This document shows, one piece after another, positions 34,390-44,890 of a stretch of DNA of 64,000 nt. This DNA is from Podocnemis expansa. Lineage: Eukaryota; Chordata; Testudines; Podocnemididae. The stretch is from contig ML682059.1 of assembly GCA_007922195.1 (NCBI GenBank), positions 16,296,997 through 16,360,996 of the forward strand, written 5' to 3'. A program made the position numbers and the translations under genes. A model generated the notes under the pieces. The model did not search any database. It saw only the letters and a list, made by a program, of their open reading frames with translations, and was not told where the DNA came from. The stretch's first letter is position 1. The number at the start of each line of letters is the position of its first letter.

Positions 34390-35235
34390 GTCATAGTTAG
34401 ACACTACAACAGGTTTCTGGTTGATCCTTCTTACTAATCTATATCTTTAACTAAATTCGTCACCCTGTTTGGAAAGCATAGATTTAACCAGCTTCCATTT
34501 GGCATATCTTCAGCACCAAAACATTTCCAAAAGACACTTTTCCAGATCAGATCAGGTTTGACTAGTATTCTTTGCAATGTGGAAGATGTGTTGGTATAGA
34601 TGACAATAAAAAAAAAATGCTGATCAATTATACAGTTTTGAGTCAACAAGTCAGCCTCACTGTGTATGAGAAATGTGAATTTAGAAAGTAGGAGATAAAA
34701 TATTTAGGGCACATAATTCGCAAACGGGGAATTCAGGTGGATTCACACAAGTTGAAGCATTATTTCTCTTACCTGAACCTCAAATTTTTTATATAGTACG
34801 AAGATTCCAGGGCATAACAAATCATTTTGGAAAATTCTTACCAAATTTAGTTCAACCAACAAAAGCCTTAAGAGAGCACCATAATGGTCCTACTGTGAAT
34901 CTGGAAGAGTACACAGCAAGATGCATTTAATAAAAGAACTACTGTCATTTCCACCTAATTTGTTACAATACTCAATCAACCGTCCAACAACAGTAACAGA
35001 AGATGTATCTTCATATGGCTTAGGAGGAGATCATACAGAGAAACAATCAGCAAGATACTAGACCTGTTGTATTTATAATAAGAAACTTCACAAAAAACTG
35101 AGCAGGAGTTTGGTCAAGGCAAAAAAAGCGCTCACAGTCAGTTGGAACTGTGAATGTCTCAATACACATCTGTTTGATTTAGATTTTATCATGGAAACAG
35201 ACTACAACCCCTTAGTGATTCAAAACCACTGAGAA
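34390..35235 (+). pseudogene. Ty3/Gypsy pol remnant: reverse transcriptase and RNase H
   Basis: Translating across frames gives the RT order: GFW (about 34,411), FGKHRFNQLPFGISSAPKHF (34,465-34,525), NVEDVLV at ~34,575 in place of YxDDxLV (so Tyr and the first catalytic Asp are changed), then KYLGHIIRKRGIQVDS at ~34,700, followed by FGKFLPNL. RNase H is recognised by YGLGG (~35,014) and ETDYNPLV (~35,193), the normal ETDHKPL. Several frameshifts and stops. This is a different stretch of pol from the minus-strand remnant at 9.7-11.4 kb, so whether they are one family cannot be judged. Confidence 0.78.
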
Positions 35236-35444
35236 GTCATTTTGATTCTACCAAACTGTTGCAAGTTGACTCCATTTATCCTACCCTCTTTGGCAAAGTT
35301 GAGTAGGTTACTGGCAAATCTTATCCTTTATTTGTTAATCTCTAATTTGATCATGTGAGATGGAGATGCTGGAATTGCTACCAGAAAAAGTTTAATGAAG
35401 TCTTTACTTATTTTGTTGGTGGCTGCTTACTCAGGGCTTTAAAC
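35236..35444. other. Diverged continuation, unassigned
   Basis: Possibly more RNase H-integrase linker of the Gypsy remnant, but no motif is left that I can recognise. Confidence 0.3.
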
Positions 35445-35598
35445 CAAGGGCAGACAAAATTGGTGCACAGGTAGGCACCAGCAATTTTGCTTTTGATCAC
35501 CAGAGGATGCTCCTCAATTATGTTTCTGCAGTGGAGTTAGGCAACAGGCTACTAAAACTGGTCACCATGGCAACCAGAAACTGATTTGTCGAGGCCTG
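35445..35598. mobile_element. hAT element, GACAAAATTGG family, copy 2
   Basis: Starts CAAGGGCAGACAAAATTGG and ends GATTTGTCGAGGCCTG. Flanks CTTTAAAC (35,437-35,444) and CTTTAGAC (35,599-35,606) match at 7 of 8 bases. The same element lies inverted at 22,633-22,776. Confidence 0.85.
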
Positions 35599-35739
35599 CT
35601 TTAGACAGAATGTCTGCTGCTTTGAATACTTTCTTCTGGCATGTATTCAATGTTGATACAAAATTTCATCAATTATAGTTGAAATCTTTGAATCCTAGAT
35701 AGAAATTCATCTAGTAGTTTTGTAGCACTCATAGCCTGA

Positions 35740-36035
35740 GGAAGAACATGATAGTCCTTAGGTATATACAAGGTTTTTATAAAGAGAAGCATGAAAAATT
35801 GTTCTCCTTAGTCAAGGAAGAAGTAGTGGTCTTTAATTGAAGAAAGGGAAATTTAGATTATACCATAGGGAAAACTTCCTTGCTGTTAGGGTAGTTAAGC
35901 ACTGGACCAAATTTCCTATGGAGACTGTAAAAATCTCCACCACTGGAGATTTTAAAGATAAAGTTAGGGAAACACTTGTCAGGGATGGTCTAGAAAATAC
36001 TTAGTCCAGCCTCAATGCCTAAATTCCCATAGCAC
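35740..36035 (+). mobile_element. CR1 LINE 3' fragment
   Basis: Follows the CR1 C-terminus: GAAAAATTGTTCTCC, TTAGGGTAGTTAAGCACTGGA, CCACTGGAGATTTTAAAGA, then CACTTGTCAGGGATGGTCTAG and ..CTTAGTCCAGCCTCAATGC. It ends before the terminal TCTATGATT repeat. Non-coding through stops. Confidence 0.75.
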
Positions 36036-36829
36036 ATAAGTAACCAACAATGAGGCTTCAAGAATCCTGGCTAAGTGCTGATGATCAGGGTCAAGCCCAT
36101 GCTAAAGCCCTGCTGGGATCCTCAAACTATGAATTCCTCCATCAATCTTGCCCACTGGGCTGATTCTGTTAGTCTTCTCAGAGCCTGACTAAGAGATCAG
36201 ATGCTGCACAAAACAGTTAGAGGTTGTTGTGCCACTGACCTTTTCCCTCATGTAGAACCTTTAGCTCGGTGGTTCAAGTATTCCCCCTTATGTGGGAGAT
36301 CCAGATTCTATTCTGCCCTCTGGCTGATTTGAAGCGGGGATTTGAATCCACATCCCTGATCTGTCAGGAAAGTCCACTAAAAAGTGGTCTGTGATATATT
36401 CTGGGATGATCTCTCTTAATCTCTCTTGTCTAAGTCATTCCACGTGGTATAAAAAACTAAAATATTCAATGTTTATTCATATATGGACTTCCACTTCTTA
36501 GGTGACCATCCTAATCACTGTGCTATAGACAATTTCTCAACCGTCAATTCTGATTAGAGATAGGTACTTAAGTCCATTCAGGAGGTGAAGCTTAGGCCAC
36601 ACACGGTTCTTTAGCATTTCTACTGGTTAGGTTAGATGGCTTTCTGCTTGGCATGTTAACTTCTGAAGATGCCATTTTAGGTACGTAACTGTACATGAAG
36701 CCTGGGAACCTAACTTGAGGGCAGTGCATTCCATTAGGCAACAGGACACATAATGCTGAGTGTTGCAATTCTGAGCCTAAATGTTCTCTATACATATTAG
36801 AGAAAAAGCACTTTTTTTTTATATACAGC
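36036..36829. other. Unassigned, with tRNA-like SINE pieces at ~36,225-36,385 and ~36,490-36,530
   Basis: TAGCTCGGTGGTTCAAGTATTCCCC..TATGTGGGAGATCCAGATTC is like the A box and linker of a tRNA-derived SINE (usual TAGCTCAGTGGTTAGAGCACT..GGATGTGGGAGACCCAGGTTC), and GGGGATTTGAATCCACATCCC..CCTAATCACTGTGCTATAGA like its inverted partner. Diverged; family name not known to me. Confidence 0.4.
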
Positions 36830-37693
36830 AAAATCAGCCTCACTTTTACATACTTGAAGACTATCATGTCTCTATCAGTCTTCTTTTCTCTACCCTAAAT
36901 ATTTTTTTAAGTCTTCCCTTATAGATCACATTTCCTAGACCTTTAATCATTTTTGTTGATCTCCTCTTGATTTAATTAGTCCACTTTCTGAAGTGTGATG
37001 CCCAGACTTAAACACAATACTCCAATCAAGGATTTACCAGTGCTGAGTAGAGTGGGAGAATTCTCCTGTCTTGATTACAGTGCTCCTGCTAGTATATCCC
37101 AGAAAAATCTGTGTGATTCTTAACTGTATAACATATTGATGGACCATATTAGTTTGTGATCTACTATAACTTCCAGATTGACTTCTGCAACATTCCTTCC
37201 TAGGCATTCATTTCCCATTTTGCATTTCTGAAACTGATTATTCCTTTTCAGTACAGTATTTTGCATTTGTCATTATTGTATTCCATCCTGTTTAGTTTAG
37301 ACTATTTATCTAGTTTGTCAAGATCATGTTGAAATCTAATTCTCTCCTCCAGAGTGCTTGCAACCTGCCCAGGTTTGGCTGTCCTCAAATTTATGTATAT
37401 TCTCCATACCATTATCCAAAACATTTATGAAAATATTGAATAGAACTATATGCCTGTTGAACTCCAAATATTCCCTTTCAGCTAGATTGTGAAGCAGTGA
37501 TAATTATTCTTCAGGCATGCTTGTCCAGCCAGTTGTGCACTCGATTTAAAGTAGGTTCATGAGAGAATTGTGTGAGACAGCATCAACAGACTTCCTAAAG
37601 TCAAGATATATGACATCCTGCTTCCATCAAAGTAAGGATATTAGGTTTGTTTCATATGATTTGTTTCTTATAAATCTATGTTGGTTGATACTT

Positions 37694-38504
37694 ACCGTAT
37701 ATACTCATCTATGAGCCAATCTCTGCATAAGCTGACCCTTGGTTATAACCCACCCAAACTGGAAAAAACACATGACCTGTGTATAAGCTACCCCCATTCC
37801 CGACCCCCTTCCCTAAACACCCCCACCCTGCACTGCTAGCTTTCATCGTGCCCCAACCTCCTTTTATCCCCTCTGCCCTGCACCACTGGTCTCTGCCACA
37901 TCCCTGATCCTCTCACTAACCCCACCCCCACCCTGAACCTCTGGCCTCTGCCAATCAACAGTCATTTAACTAATGCCTCCTACTCTGCTGACTGCTACTC
38001 CTGAATCACTGACACCTTCCCACATATGCCTAGCATGCTGCGCTTCTCCGGAGTCCCTGGGCCCCTCCCTAGCCTACCCCCCCATGCCACAGTGCTCCAG
38101 AGTCCCTGGGCCCCTCTCTAACTCTCCCCACCATGTTGTGTTGCTCCAGAGTCCCTGGAGGCCTCTGTAACCTGCCCCTCCATGTCGCACTACTCCAGAG
38201 TCCCTGGACCCCTTCCTTAACCCCCCCCCCCATGTCATGCTGCTCCAAAGTCCTCAGGCCCCTCCCTAACCCCCCTGGAATGGACACTGGCTCCCTTGGG
38301 CTTACCCCCCTTACCTGGCTGCCCCAGAAGCCAGACCACATGCTCGGGCTCCCAGCCTCAGCATGCTCTGAACATGCTCAGGATGGGAGATTTCAAAACT
38401 TCCAGCTACTGTATATACCCCGTGTATAGGCCAAGTGCCTTTCAAAAAGGAGATTTCAGGGCAGAAACTTCTTGGCCTATACATAAGTATACATGGTGAT
38501 ATGT
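37694..38504. mobile_element. TIR element inside CR1, with minisatellite core
   Basis: ACCGTATATACTCATCTATGAGCC on the left mirrors GGCCTATACATAAGTATACATGGT on the right (about 24 bp with several mismatches). CR1 sequence continues on both sides, so insertion is certain even though the TSD is not clear. The centre is a GC-rich tandem array (38,036-38,280). ACCGTAT..ACTCG..TATAAGCC-type ends are a common vertebrate class; I leave the superfamily open. Confidence 0.78.
38036..38280. repeat. Minisatellite, ~57-bp unit, about 4 copies
   Basis: Units carry CTCCAGAGTCCCTGGGCCCCTC and CTAAC..CCCCCCATG; starts near 38,047, 38,094, 38,142, 38,192 and 38,240. Open frames here (up to 98 codons) are products of the repeat. 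Confidence 0.8.
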
Positions 38505-39388
38505 TATTCCTTCTAGATGTTTATAAATGGAATGTTTATTATTTGTTTCATTCTCTTTCCAGATGCTAAAGTTAAGACAGCTAGTCTAATTCCTTGGATT
38601 AACTTTATTCCCCTCTCTATAGATAGGTACTATATTTGCCTTTTTCCTGTCCTCAGGTATCTCTCCTTTCCCTTTGGGAAACTTCCTACATGAGTTCTCG
38701 AACACAATCACTAAGGGATCACTTCGGCCAGTTCTATATGTATTCTAGGATACATTTCGCCAGTCCCTACTAACTGGAAGACCTCTAACTTGTCCAGGTA
38801 ATTCTAAACTTCTTTTCCCCTGTTTTAGCCTCAGATCTTATCCTATTTTAACAGATGGTCACTATGGTAGTCACCCAATCACTGTTAACTTTTTTAGTGA
38901 AAGCCTAACAAGGAGGACATTGAACACTTGGATCATTGCTGCATTTTCTGTTATTGTCTTTCCCTCCTCATTAAGAAATGGGCCTACCATGTTGATGGTA
39001 TTCCTCTTGCTTTTTACACATTAGTAAAATGCTTCCTTGTTACCCTTTATATCCCTAGCTAACTTAATCTTGTATTCTGTCTTGACCTTTCCAATTTTAT
39101 CCCTATGTGTTTCTGTTACTTTAGAGGGCAATTGGCTTGGTATCTTAGGTACCTATACACAAATGCAAGGAGCCTAGGAAACAATAGGAAGAACGGGTAG
39201 TACTGGCACACGGAAGTAACTATGATGTAACTGGAATAACAGAGACATGGTGGCATAGCTTGCATGACTGGAGCACTGCCATGGATGGGTATAAATTCTT
39301 AAAGAAGGACAGGTAGGGAAGAAGAAATGGAGGAGTAGCACTGTATGTAAAAGAGCTTTATGACTTCTCAGAACTGTAAAAGAGCTTT

Positions 39389-39948
39389 ATGACTGCTCTG
39401 AGCTCCACTATAGAAGTGGAGGCACACCTGTTGAAAGTCTCTGGGTTAAATTTAGAGAAGAGTGCAACAAGGGTGATGTTGTGGTGGGTGTCTGCTGTAG
39501 ACAATCAGAGCAGAAGGAGGTGGGTGAATGAGGCTTTCTATGGACAACTAGCCGAAGTTTCCAAATCATGGGTCCTGGTTCTCATGGGGGACTTAAATTA
39601 CTCTGATGTCTGCTGGGAGGGAAATACAGCAGTGCACAGACAGTCAGGACATTTTTGGAGAGCATTAAGGACAACTTCCTGGTACAAATGCTGGAGAAAT
39701 GAACTAGGAGCCTTGCACCTCTTGAGCTGCAGCTCATGAACCTAGAAGAATTGTTTGGGAAGGTAGAAGTGAATGGCAACCTGAGCAGCAGTGACCATGA
39801 GGTGATAGAGTTCAGGATCCTGATCAAAGGAAGAAAGGAAAGAAGCAGAACACAGACTGTGGACTTCAGAAAAGCAGATTTTGGCTCCCTCAGGGCACTG
39901 ATGGGCAGGATCACTTGGGAGGCTAATCTGAAGGGGAAAGGCATCTAA
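39389..39948 (+). pseudogene. CR1 ORF2 endonuclease domain
   Basis: Two overlapping frames (39,389-39,739 and 39,736-39,948) cover the apurinic-like endonuclease. VLMGDLNYSDVCW is the GDFN-type metal-site motif (here GDLN), and SSSDHEVIEFRI at 39,784-39,819 contains the intact SDH catalytic triplet (39,790-39,798). Between them the frame shifts. In the live element this domain nicks the target for target-primed reverse transcription. Confidence 0.85.
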
Positions 39949-40208
39949 GAGAGCTGTCTGTATTTTAAAGAAACCCTATTAAGGGCACAGGAAGATACCA
40001 TTCTGACGTGCAAAAGGAACAGCAAATATGGAAGGTGTCCAGCTTGGCTTAGAAGAAAACTCTACAGTGAGCTGAAACACAAAAGGGAAGCTTACAAGAA
40101 GTGGAAACTTGGACAGATGACTTGGGAGGCATATAAGATATTACTCAGGCCTGCAAGGATAAAATCAGAAAGGCCAAAGGGCAATTAGAGCTGCAGCTAG
40201 CAAGGGAT

Positions 40209-40927
40209 GTGAAGGATAATAAGAAGGGGTTCTTGAAGTATGTTAGTAACAAGAAGAGGATCAGGGATAGTATAGGTGCCATACTGTATGAGGAAGTTAT
40301 CCTCATGGCAGATGAAGCAGAAAAAACTGAAGTCCTCAATGCTTTTTTATCTCAGTCTTCATGTGCTCCCAGCCTGCTACACTGGGTAATATGGAATGGA
40401 GAAAAGGAAAGCAGCCCTTGGTGATGGAAACTCAGGTTAGGGACGACTTAGAGAAGTTGGATGTGCACAAGAATATGGGGCTGGGTGAACTGCAACCCAT
40501 GGTGCTGAGGGAGCTGGCCAATGTGATTTCAGAGCCACTAGTCATTATCTTTGAAAACTCATGGTGAATGGGGCAGATCCCAGATGACTGGGAAAAGATA
40601 AATATAGTGACCATCTTCAAGAAAGGGATAAAGGAAGACCCAGGGAACTTCAGACCAATCAGCCTCACCTCAGTCATGGAGCAGGTCCTGAAAGAATACA
40701 TTCTGAAACACTTGGAGGAGAATAGAGTGGTCAAGAAAAGTCAACATGGATTCACCAAGCGCAAATCATTCCTGAACAACATGCTTGCCTTCTCTGATGA
40801 GATGACTGGCTTTGTGAATGAGGGAATAGCCATTGATATGATATATCTCGACTTTAGCAAAGCTTTTGATGCGGTTTCCCACGGTATTCTTGTCAGCAAG
40901 TTAAGGAAGTATGGTTTGGATGAATAG
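40209..40927 (+). pseudogene. CR1 ORF2 linker and reverse transcriptase N-terminal half
   Basis: 40,209-40,424 carries NKKR..DSIGAI..EEVILMADEAEKTEVLNAF; 40,361-40,567 the KNMG..ELQPMVLRELANVISEPL block; and 40,568-40,927 the RT blocks PGNFRPISLTSVMEQVLKEYI, SQHGFTKRKS, and IYLDFSKAFDAVSH, where the first catalytic Asp of the palm is kept (LDFSKAFD). A TGA separates the second and third pieces and TAG ends the last. Confidence 0.88.
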
Positions 40928-41169
40928 AACATAAGGTGGATAGAACGCTGGCTAGATGGTCAGACTCAGAGGGTAGAGATCAATGGTTCAGTGTCTAGCT
41001 GGCAACCAATAACTAGTGGAGTTCCCCAGGGGTAGGTCCTGGGGCCCATTCTGTTCAACATCTTCAGTAATGATCTGGATGATGGAATAGATTGCACACA
41101 GTAAGTTCATGAATGACACCAAACTGGGGGGAATGGTGAACACGCTGGACAGCAGGGATATGATTCAGG

Positions 41170-41592
41170 GGGTATGTCTATATTTACAGTTTAGTTCGAA
41201 TTAAGGAGGCTTAATTCAAACTAAATTAGTGCATATCCACATTTGCTTTCATTAGTTCAAACTAAGGAGTTCCCTTAGTTTGAACTAAGGAAAGCCTAGC
41301 TTGAATCTGTAGGACCTCCCTTGAGTTTGGATTGATGGTTAGTTTGAACTCATTAGTTCGAATTCACCCAATGTAGTTCAAATTAACCACAGATTGATTT
41401 TCCCTATGCAATAGCGCCCCCTACCTGATTCAAACTTGCAAGTCTTGTGCATGGACATGCTAGTTTGAATTAGGGTTTCCAGTGTAGCTGTGTTAATTCA
41501 AATTAACTTAATTCAAACTAATAATTATTAGTTCAAATTAATTAGTTTGAATGCAGTTAATTCAAAATAACCTTCTAAGTGTAGACACAGCC
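41170..41592. mobile_element. AT-rich inverted-repeat element (TTCGAA family), copy 2
   Basis: GGGTATGTCTATATTTACAG on the left, CTAAGTGTAGACACAGCC on the right. The inside is dominated by TTAGTTTGAACTAA, TTAATTCAAACTAA and AGTTCGAATT palindromes. CR1 continues on both sides (..GGGATATGATTCAG | AAGGAGACCTAGG..), so it inserted into the CR1. Flanking 3 bases AGG/AAG match at 2 of 3. Confidence 0.85.
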
Positions 41593-41690
41593 AAGGAGAC
41601 CTAGGCAAACTGGAGCTTTGAATCAAATGAAATCTTTTGAGGTTCAACAAGGACAAGTGCTAAATCCTGTACTTAAGATGGAAAAATCCC

Positions 41691-42334
41691 ATGTACTGCT
41701 GCAGGCTGGGGAACCGATTGGCTAATAGCAGCACTCTAGAAAAGGACCTGGGGGTTATGGTGGTTGGGAAGCTGGATATGAGTAAACAGTGTGTTCTTGT
41801 TGCCAAAAAGGCCAATGGCATACTGGGTTGCTTCAGTAGGAGTGTTGCCAGCAGACTGAGGGATGTTATTATACCCCTCTATTTGGTGCTGGTGAGGCTG
41901 CATCTGGAATACTGTGTCCTGTTTTGGGCTCCCCACTAAGTAAGTATGTTGACAAATTAGAAGAAGTCCAGCAGGGGGCAATGAAAATGATTAGAAGGGT
42001 GGTGCACATGACCTACGAAGAGAGACAGAAGGAACTAGGCTTATTTAGCCTGAAAAAGAGAAGACTGAGGGAGGATTTGCTAGCAGCCTGCAACTACTTG
42101 AAGGAGAGCTCCAAAGAGGAAGGAGCTATGCTGTTCCCAGTAGTAACAGAGCACAGACCAAGGAGCAATGGTTTCAAATTGCAGTTGGGGAGGCTAAGGT
42201 TGAATATTAGGAGAAACTTTCTCACTAGGAGGGCATGGAAGCACTGGAATGGGTTACCTAGGGAGGTGGTAGAATCTCCATCTTTGGAGATATTTAAGGC
42301 TCAGTTAGATGAAACCTTGGCTGGGATAATTTAG
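41691..42334 (+). pseudogene. CR1 ORF2 C-terminal region
   Basis: 41,691-41,939: YRLGN..EKDLGVMVVGKLDMSKQC..KKANGILGCFSRSVAS, then LVRLHLEYCVLFWAPH. 41,924-42,334: [39 protein letters not shown], then KLQLGRLRLNIRRNFLTRRAWKHWNGLP to the natural stop. The two frames are joined by a single shift around 41,935. Upstream, at 41,106-41,117, the FADD catalytic motif reads FMND, so this copy lost RT activity. Confidence 0.88.
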
Positions 42335-42405
42335 TGGGAGTGGTCCTGCTTTTTTTTGGCAGGGGGTTGGACTAGATGACCTCATGAGGTACCTTCCAAC
42401 CCTAT

Positions 42406-42935
42406 GGCTATGTCCACACACAGGCAGTTAAATCGATTTAACTTAAATTGATTTAATAAAATTGAAATAAAAAAAACATTAATTCAATTTAAGTTAAATC
42501 AATTTAACAGGTCCACACCAAAAAAAAAAAATAAAAAAAAATCAAAATAGCACATCCAGACAAAGGAGTTGCTATTTCGATTCAAAAGAGGGGCACCATG
42601 GGATGTGTGGCAACATGGCCCCCTCACTGGGCCATGTCCCCATCCAATATATAGAAAAAGAAAAGCACCTGGGAAGGAGGAGGGGAAAAAGTGTTGAATT
42701 GATTTAACAGTTAAATCAAAATAACATGTCTGAACCGTGTTGTTTTGAAATAACAATTTTGATTTAACCATCATATTGATATAATACTAGGTTCTATTAT
42801 ATCGATATAACTTTCCTTATATTGAAATGAGGGAGCTCCTTGTTTCGAAATAAGACAACGTCGTGTGGACCTACCATGTTTTAAATTGAAATAACCAGCA
42901 TTATTTCAATTTAAATAGTGTGGGTGGATATACCC
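42406..42935. mobile_element. AT-rich inverted-repeat element (TTCGAA family), copy 3
   Basis: GGCTATGTCCACACA and ..GTGTGGGTGGATATACCC form the ends; TAT occurs on both sides (42,403-42,405 and 42,936-42,938). It sits in the CTATG tail of the CR1 copy before it. The body has AAATCGATTTAA, TTTCGAAATAA and ATATCGATATAA palindromes plus a module at 42,585-42,650 (GGGGCACCATGGGATGTGTGG..) shared with the element at 50,435. Confidence 0.85.
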
Positions 42936-44438
42936 TATGCCTTTCCTAAGGTTCTGCCAATCAGCACTTCCGAAGCCACCTAAGCTCTTCACCAAAGCTA
43001 AACAATAATTCAGAAGTTTAAGGTCAAACCAAAGCCCTGGAGTCCTCCAGCAGGATTCTCAAACTAAACAGGGAAAAGACTAGCTTACCAGCTGGCCCCA
43101 ATGCCATAAGCAGCCTTTACATGTGCCCTCATACCTCTTTCAGACTCTGCCACAGGAAGAAAAGCTGGTGGACTGGAAGATGAAGCTAGGGAAATCCAAA
43201 CTAGAAATAAGGTTCAAATATTCTAATGAGGATAAATAACCATGGGGAAAATTTATCATTAATATTGTTTATCTGAATTAAAGTATTTAATTCAAAACTG
43301 GATATCTTTCTAAAAAATATTCTGCAGCATAATCAGAAGATATTGGGTTCATGCAGGAATTATTGGGTGAAGTTCAATGCCCTATGTTGTGTGGGAAACC
43401 TAGATTAGATTATGATTATGTTTTCTTCTGGTTTTAAAATCTATTCATTTATTAATTATGCAGAGCAACACATTTGTGAGGTAGAAATAGCTTCTTATCT
43501 CTATTTCACAGATGTGAACATTGAGGTTAAGGCGCAAATGTTAGAAGCAGCCATTAATTTAGATTGTTTCAGTTTTCAGATACCTTGATTTAGGGATCAA
43601 GTTGACACAAATTAGGCATCCAAAACAGACACCAATTTTGAAAATTTTGGTCTCTTTGACTTGCCCAGATCACAAGGGAAGTTTATGTCAGAGCCAGATA
43701 TATAACACACATCTTCTGAGTTCCACTTCTGTGGCAGCCATAAAAAAATCCCCTATTGGTTGGAATAATGCCTTCTTTTCTTTTCAGATTCAGTTGAAAA
43801 TCTGGCATATTTACACAAAGGTTGCATCAAAAAGCCTCAGAATGAAATGTCAGACACACTGAAAGTTAACACTTAAGAATTATATTTAAAATAATTTTTG
43901 AAGAGGAGACTGAATAACATGAAAGTACTGTAAGTTAATTGGTTTAGGTGCAATATAATTATTCATACTTGTAGACTATAGACATAGGCATTTGCTAGGT
44001 AAGGCATACATATAAATTAAGGCAGTAATGCAATGAGACTACAGGACTGAAGGTTTGTAAGATAATATCTTAGCTAAGCTAACCAAAGTATAAGGCCCCA
44101 AAAGTAACCCTAACTCACAAGATAGAATGTTGTAATAGAAAAGTATACCTACACTACTGATAAGTAACCACAATGCCAGTTGATACCAGCTTTAGATATT
44201 CTAAGTTAGGAAAACATCTACAGATATGTGACCACAAGAATCCTGTGGTAGCTAAATGAAGTATATGCTAATAAACTTGAGGTAAAAGACCTCGTAATCT
44301 ATGGGAGAAAGGCATCCCAACTCTAATAGGGTGATGAAATACAGGTAAGGAAAAGGAGCTGAACACTTTACTGAGTGTGCACTGGACATAGTTGGCACAA
44401 GTGTAAATATTATAAAAGGTGGATTTCAGGCTGTTTCC
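42936..44438. other. Unassigned sequence
   Basis: No gene or repeat recognised. AT-rich from 43,200 on. Small frames (86 codons at 43,602-43,862) are without family resemblance. Confidence 0.45.
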
Positions 44439-44882
44439 CAGGGGCGTTGCTGGCACTGGGCACACGGGGCCCGTGCCCTGAATCCCGGTGCCAGTGCCCC
44501 GGGTCCTGCGGGGCCCCTCCTCTCCCAGTCTCTAGCCTGATGGGGCCGGAGATCTGGGGCCCAGCCACCTGCAGCCGCCGTGTCCGCGTCCCTGGCCGAG
44601 GATCCCAGGCCCAGCTGCCCGCAGGCATGGCTGCTGCTCTTGGCCCCATCCCCATCCCCATCCCCAACCCCAGCCGGGGATCCCGGGTGGAGTGGCCTGC
44701 AGCCACCGAGGCCGCTTCCGGCCCCATCCCTGGCTGGGGATCCGGGGCCCAGCCGCCTGCAGCCACTCCAGGCCCTTTCCCTGGCTGGGGGCATGGCCTG
44801 CGGCCAGGGGGTGTGGCCTGCGGTGGGGGAGCAGGGCCTGGGCTGGTGCCCCGGGTCCTTACCCAGGGCAGTGACACTCCTG
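44439..44882. mobile_element. hAT element, CAGGGGCGTTGCTG family, copy 3, GC-rich
   Basis: Starts CAGGGGCGTTGCTGG and ends CAGTGACACTCCTG (10 of 14 to the inverse). Flanks CTGTTTCC (44,431-44,438) and CTGTTTCT (44,883-44,890) agree at 7 of 8. The inside is the most GC-rich DNA of the window, with CCCCATC runs and diverged ~60-base repeats containing GGCTGGGGATCC..GGGCCCAGC and GCCTGCAGCCAC. Three open frames of 180-203 codons across it are GC-repeat artefacts with a Pro/Gly/Ala-rich makeup. Confidence 0.87.
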
Positions 44883-44890
44883 CTGTTTCT

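Larger units (their letters stand above)
36830..39127 (-). mobile_element. CR1 LINE on minus strand, split by a DNA element
   Basis: 36,830-37,693 and 38,505-39,127 are consecutive pieces of one CR1 read on the minus strand. The left part holds the post-RT region (..GTCCACTTTCTGAAGTGTGATGCCCAGA.. is the WAPHF segment; ..CATTTCCCATTTTGCATTT.. follows) back to the SQHGF region. The right part continues from the TxPGK segment through the linker to the region following the endonuclease (..CTTGTTACCCTTTATATCCCTAGC). The inserted element is 37,694-38,504. The 5' end abuts another CR1 at 39,128-39,135. Confidence 0.88.
39135..42405 (+). mobile_element. CR1 LINE, near-complete ORF2 and 3' end, split by a DNA element
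   Basis: Begins at the start of the endonuclease (Y..YTNARSLGNN region, 39,140-39,185) and runs to the 3' tail ending ..CTTCCAACCCTATG at 42,405, where another element has inserted. An inverted-repeat element (41,170-41,592) splits it just after the RT domain. ORF1 and the 5' region are missing. This is the best-preserved ORF2 in the window but has several stops (for example TGA after ENSW at ~40,567 and TAG at 40,925). Confidence 0.92.

Noticed and set aside
36225..36385. Functional tRNA gene
   Set aside because: Has partial A and B box-like words but no foldable acceptor stem; better seen as a decayed tRNA-derived SINE.
38036..38280. CpG-island-like GC block as a promoter
   Set aside because: It is a 57-bp tandem array inside a DNA element nested in a CR1; CpG is not notably frequent.
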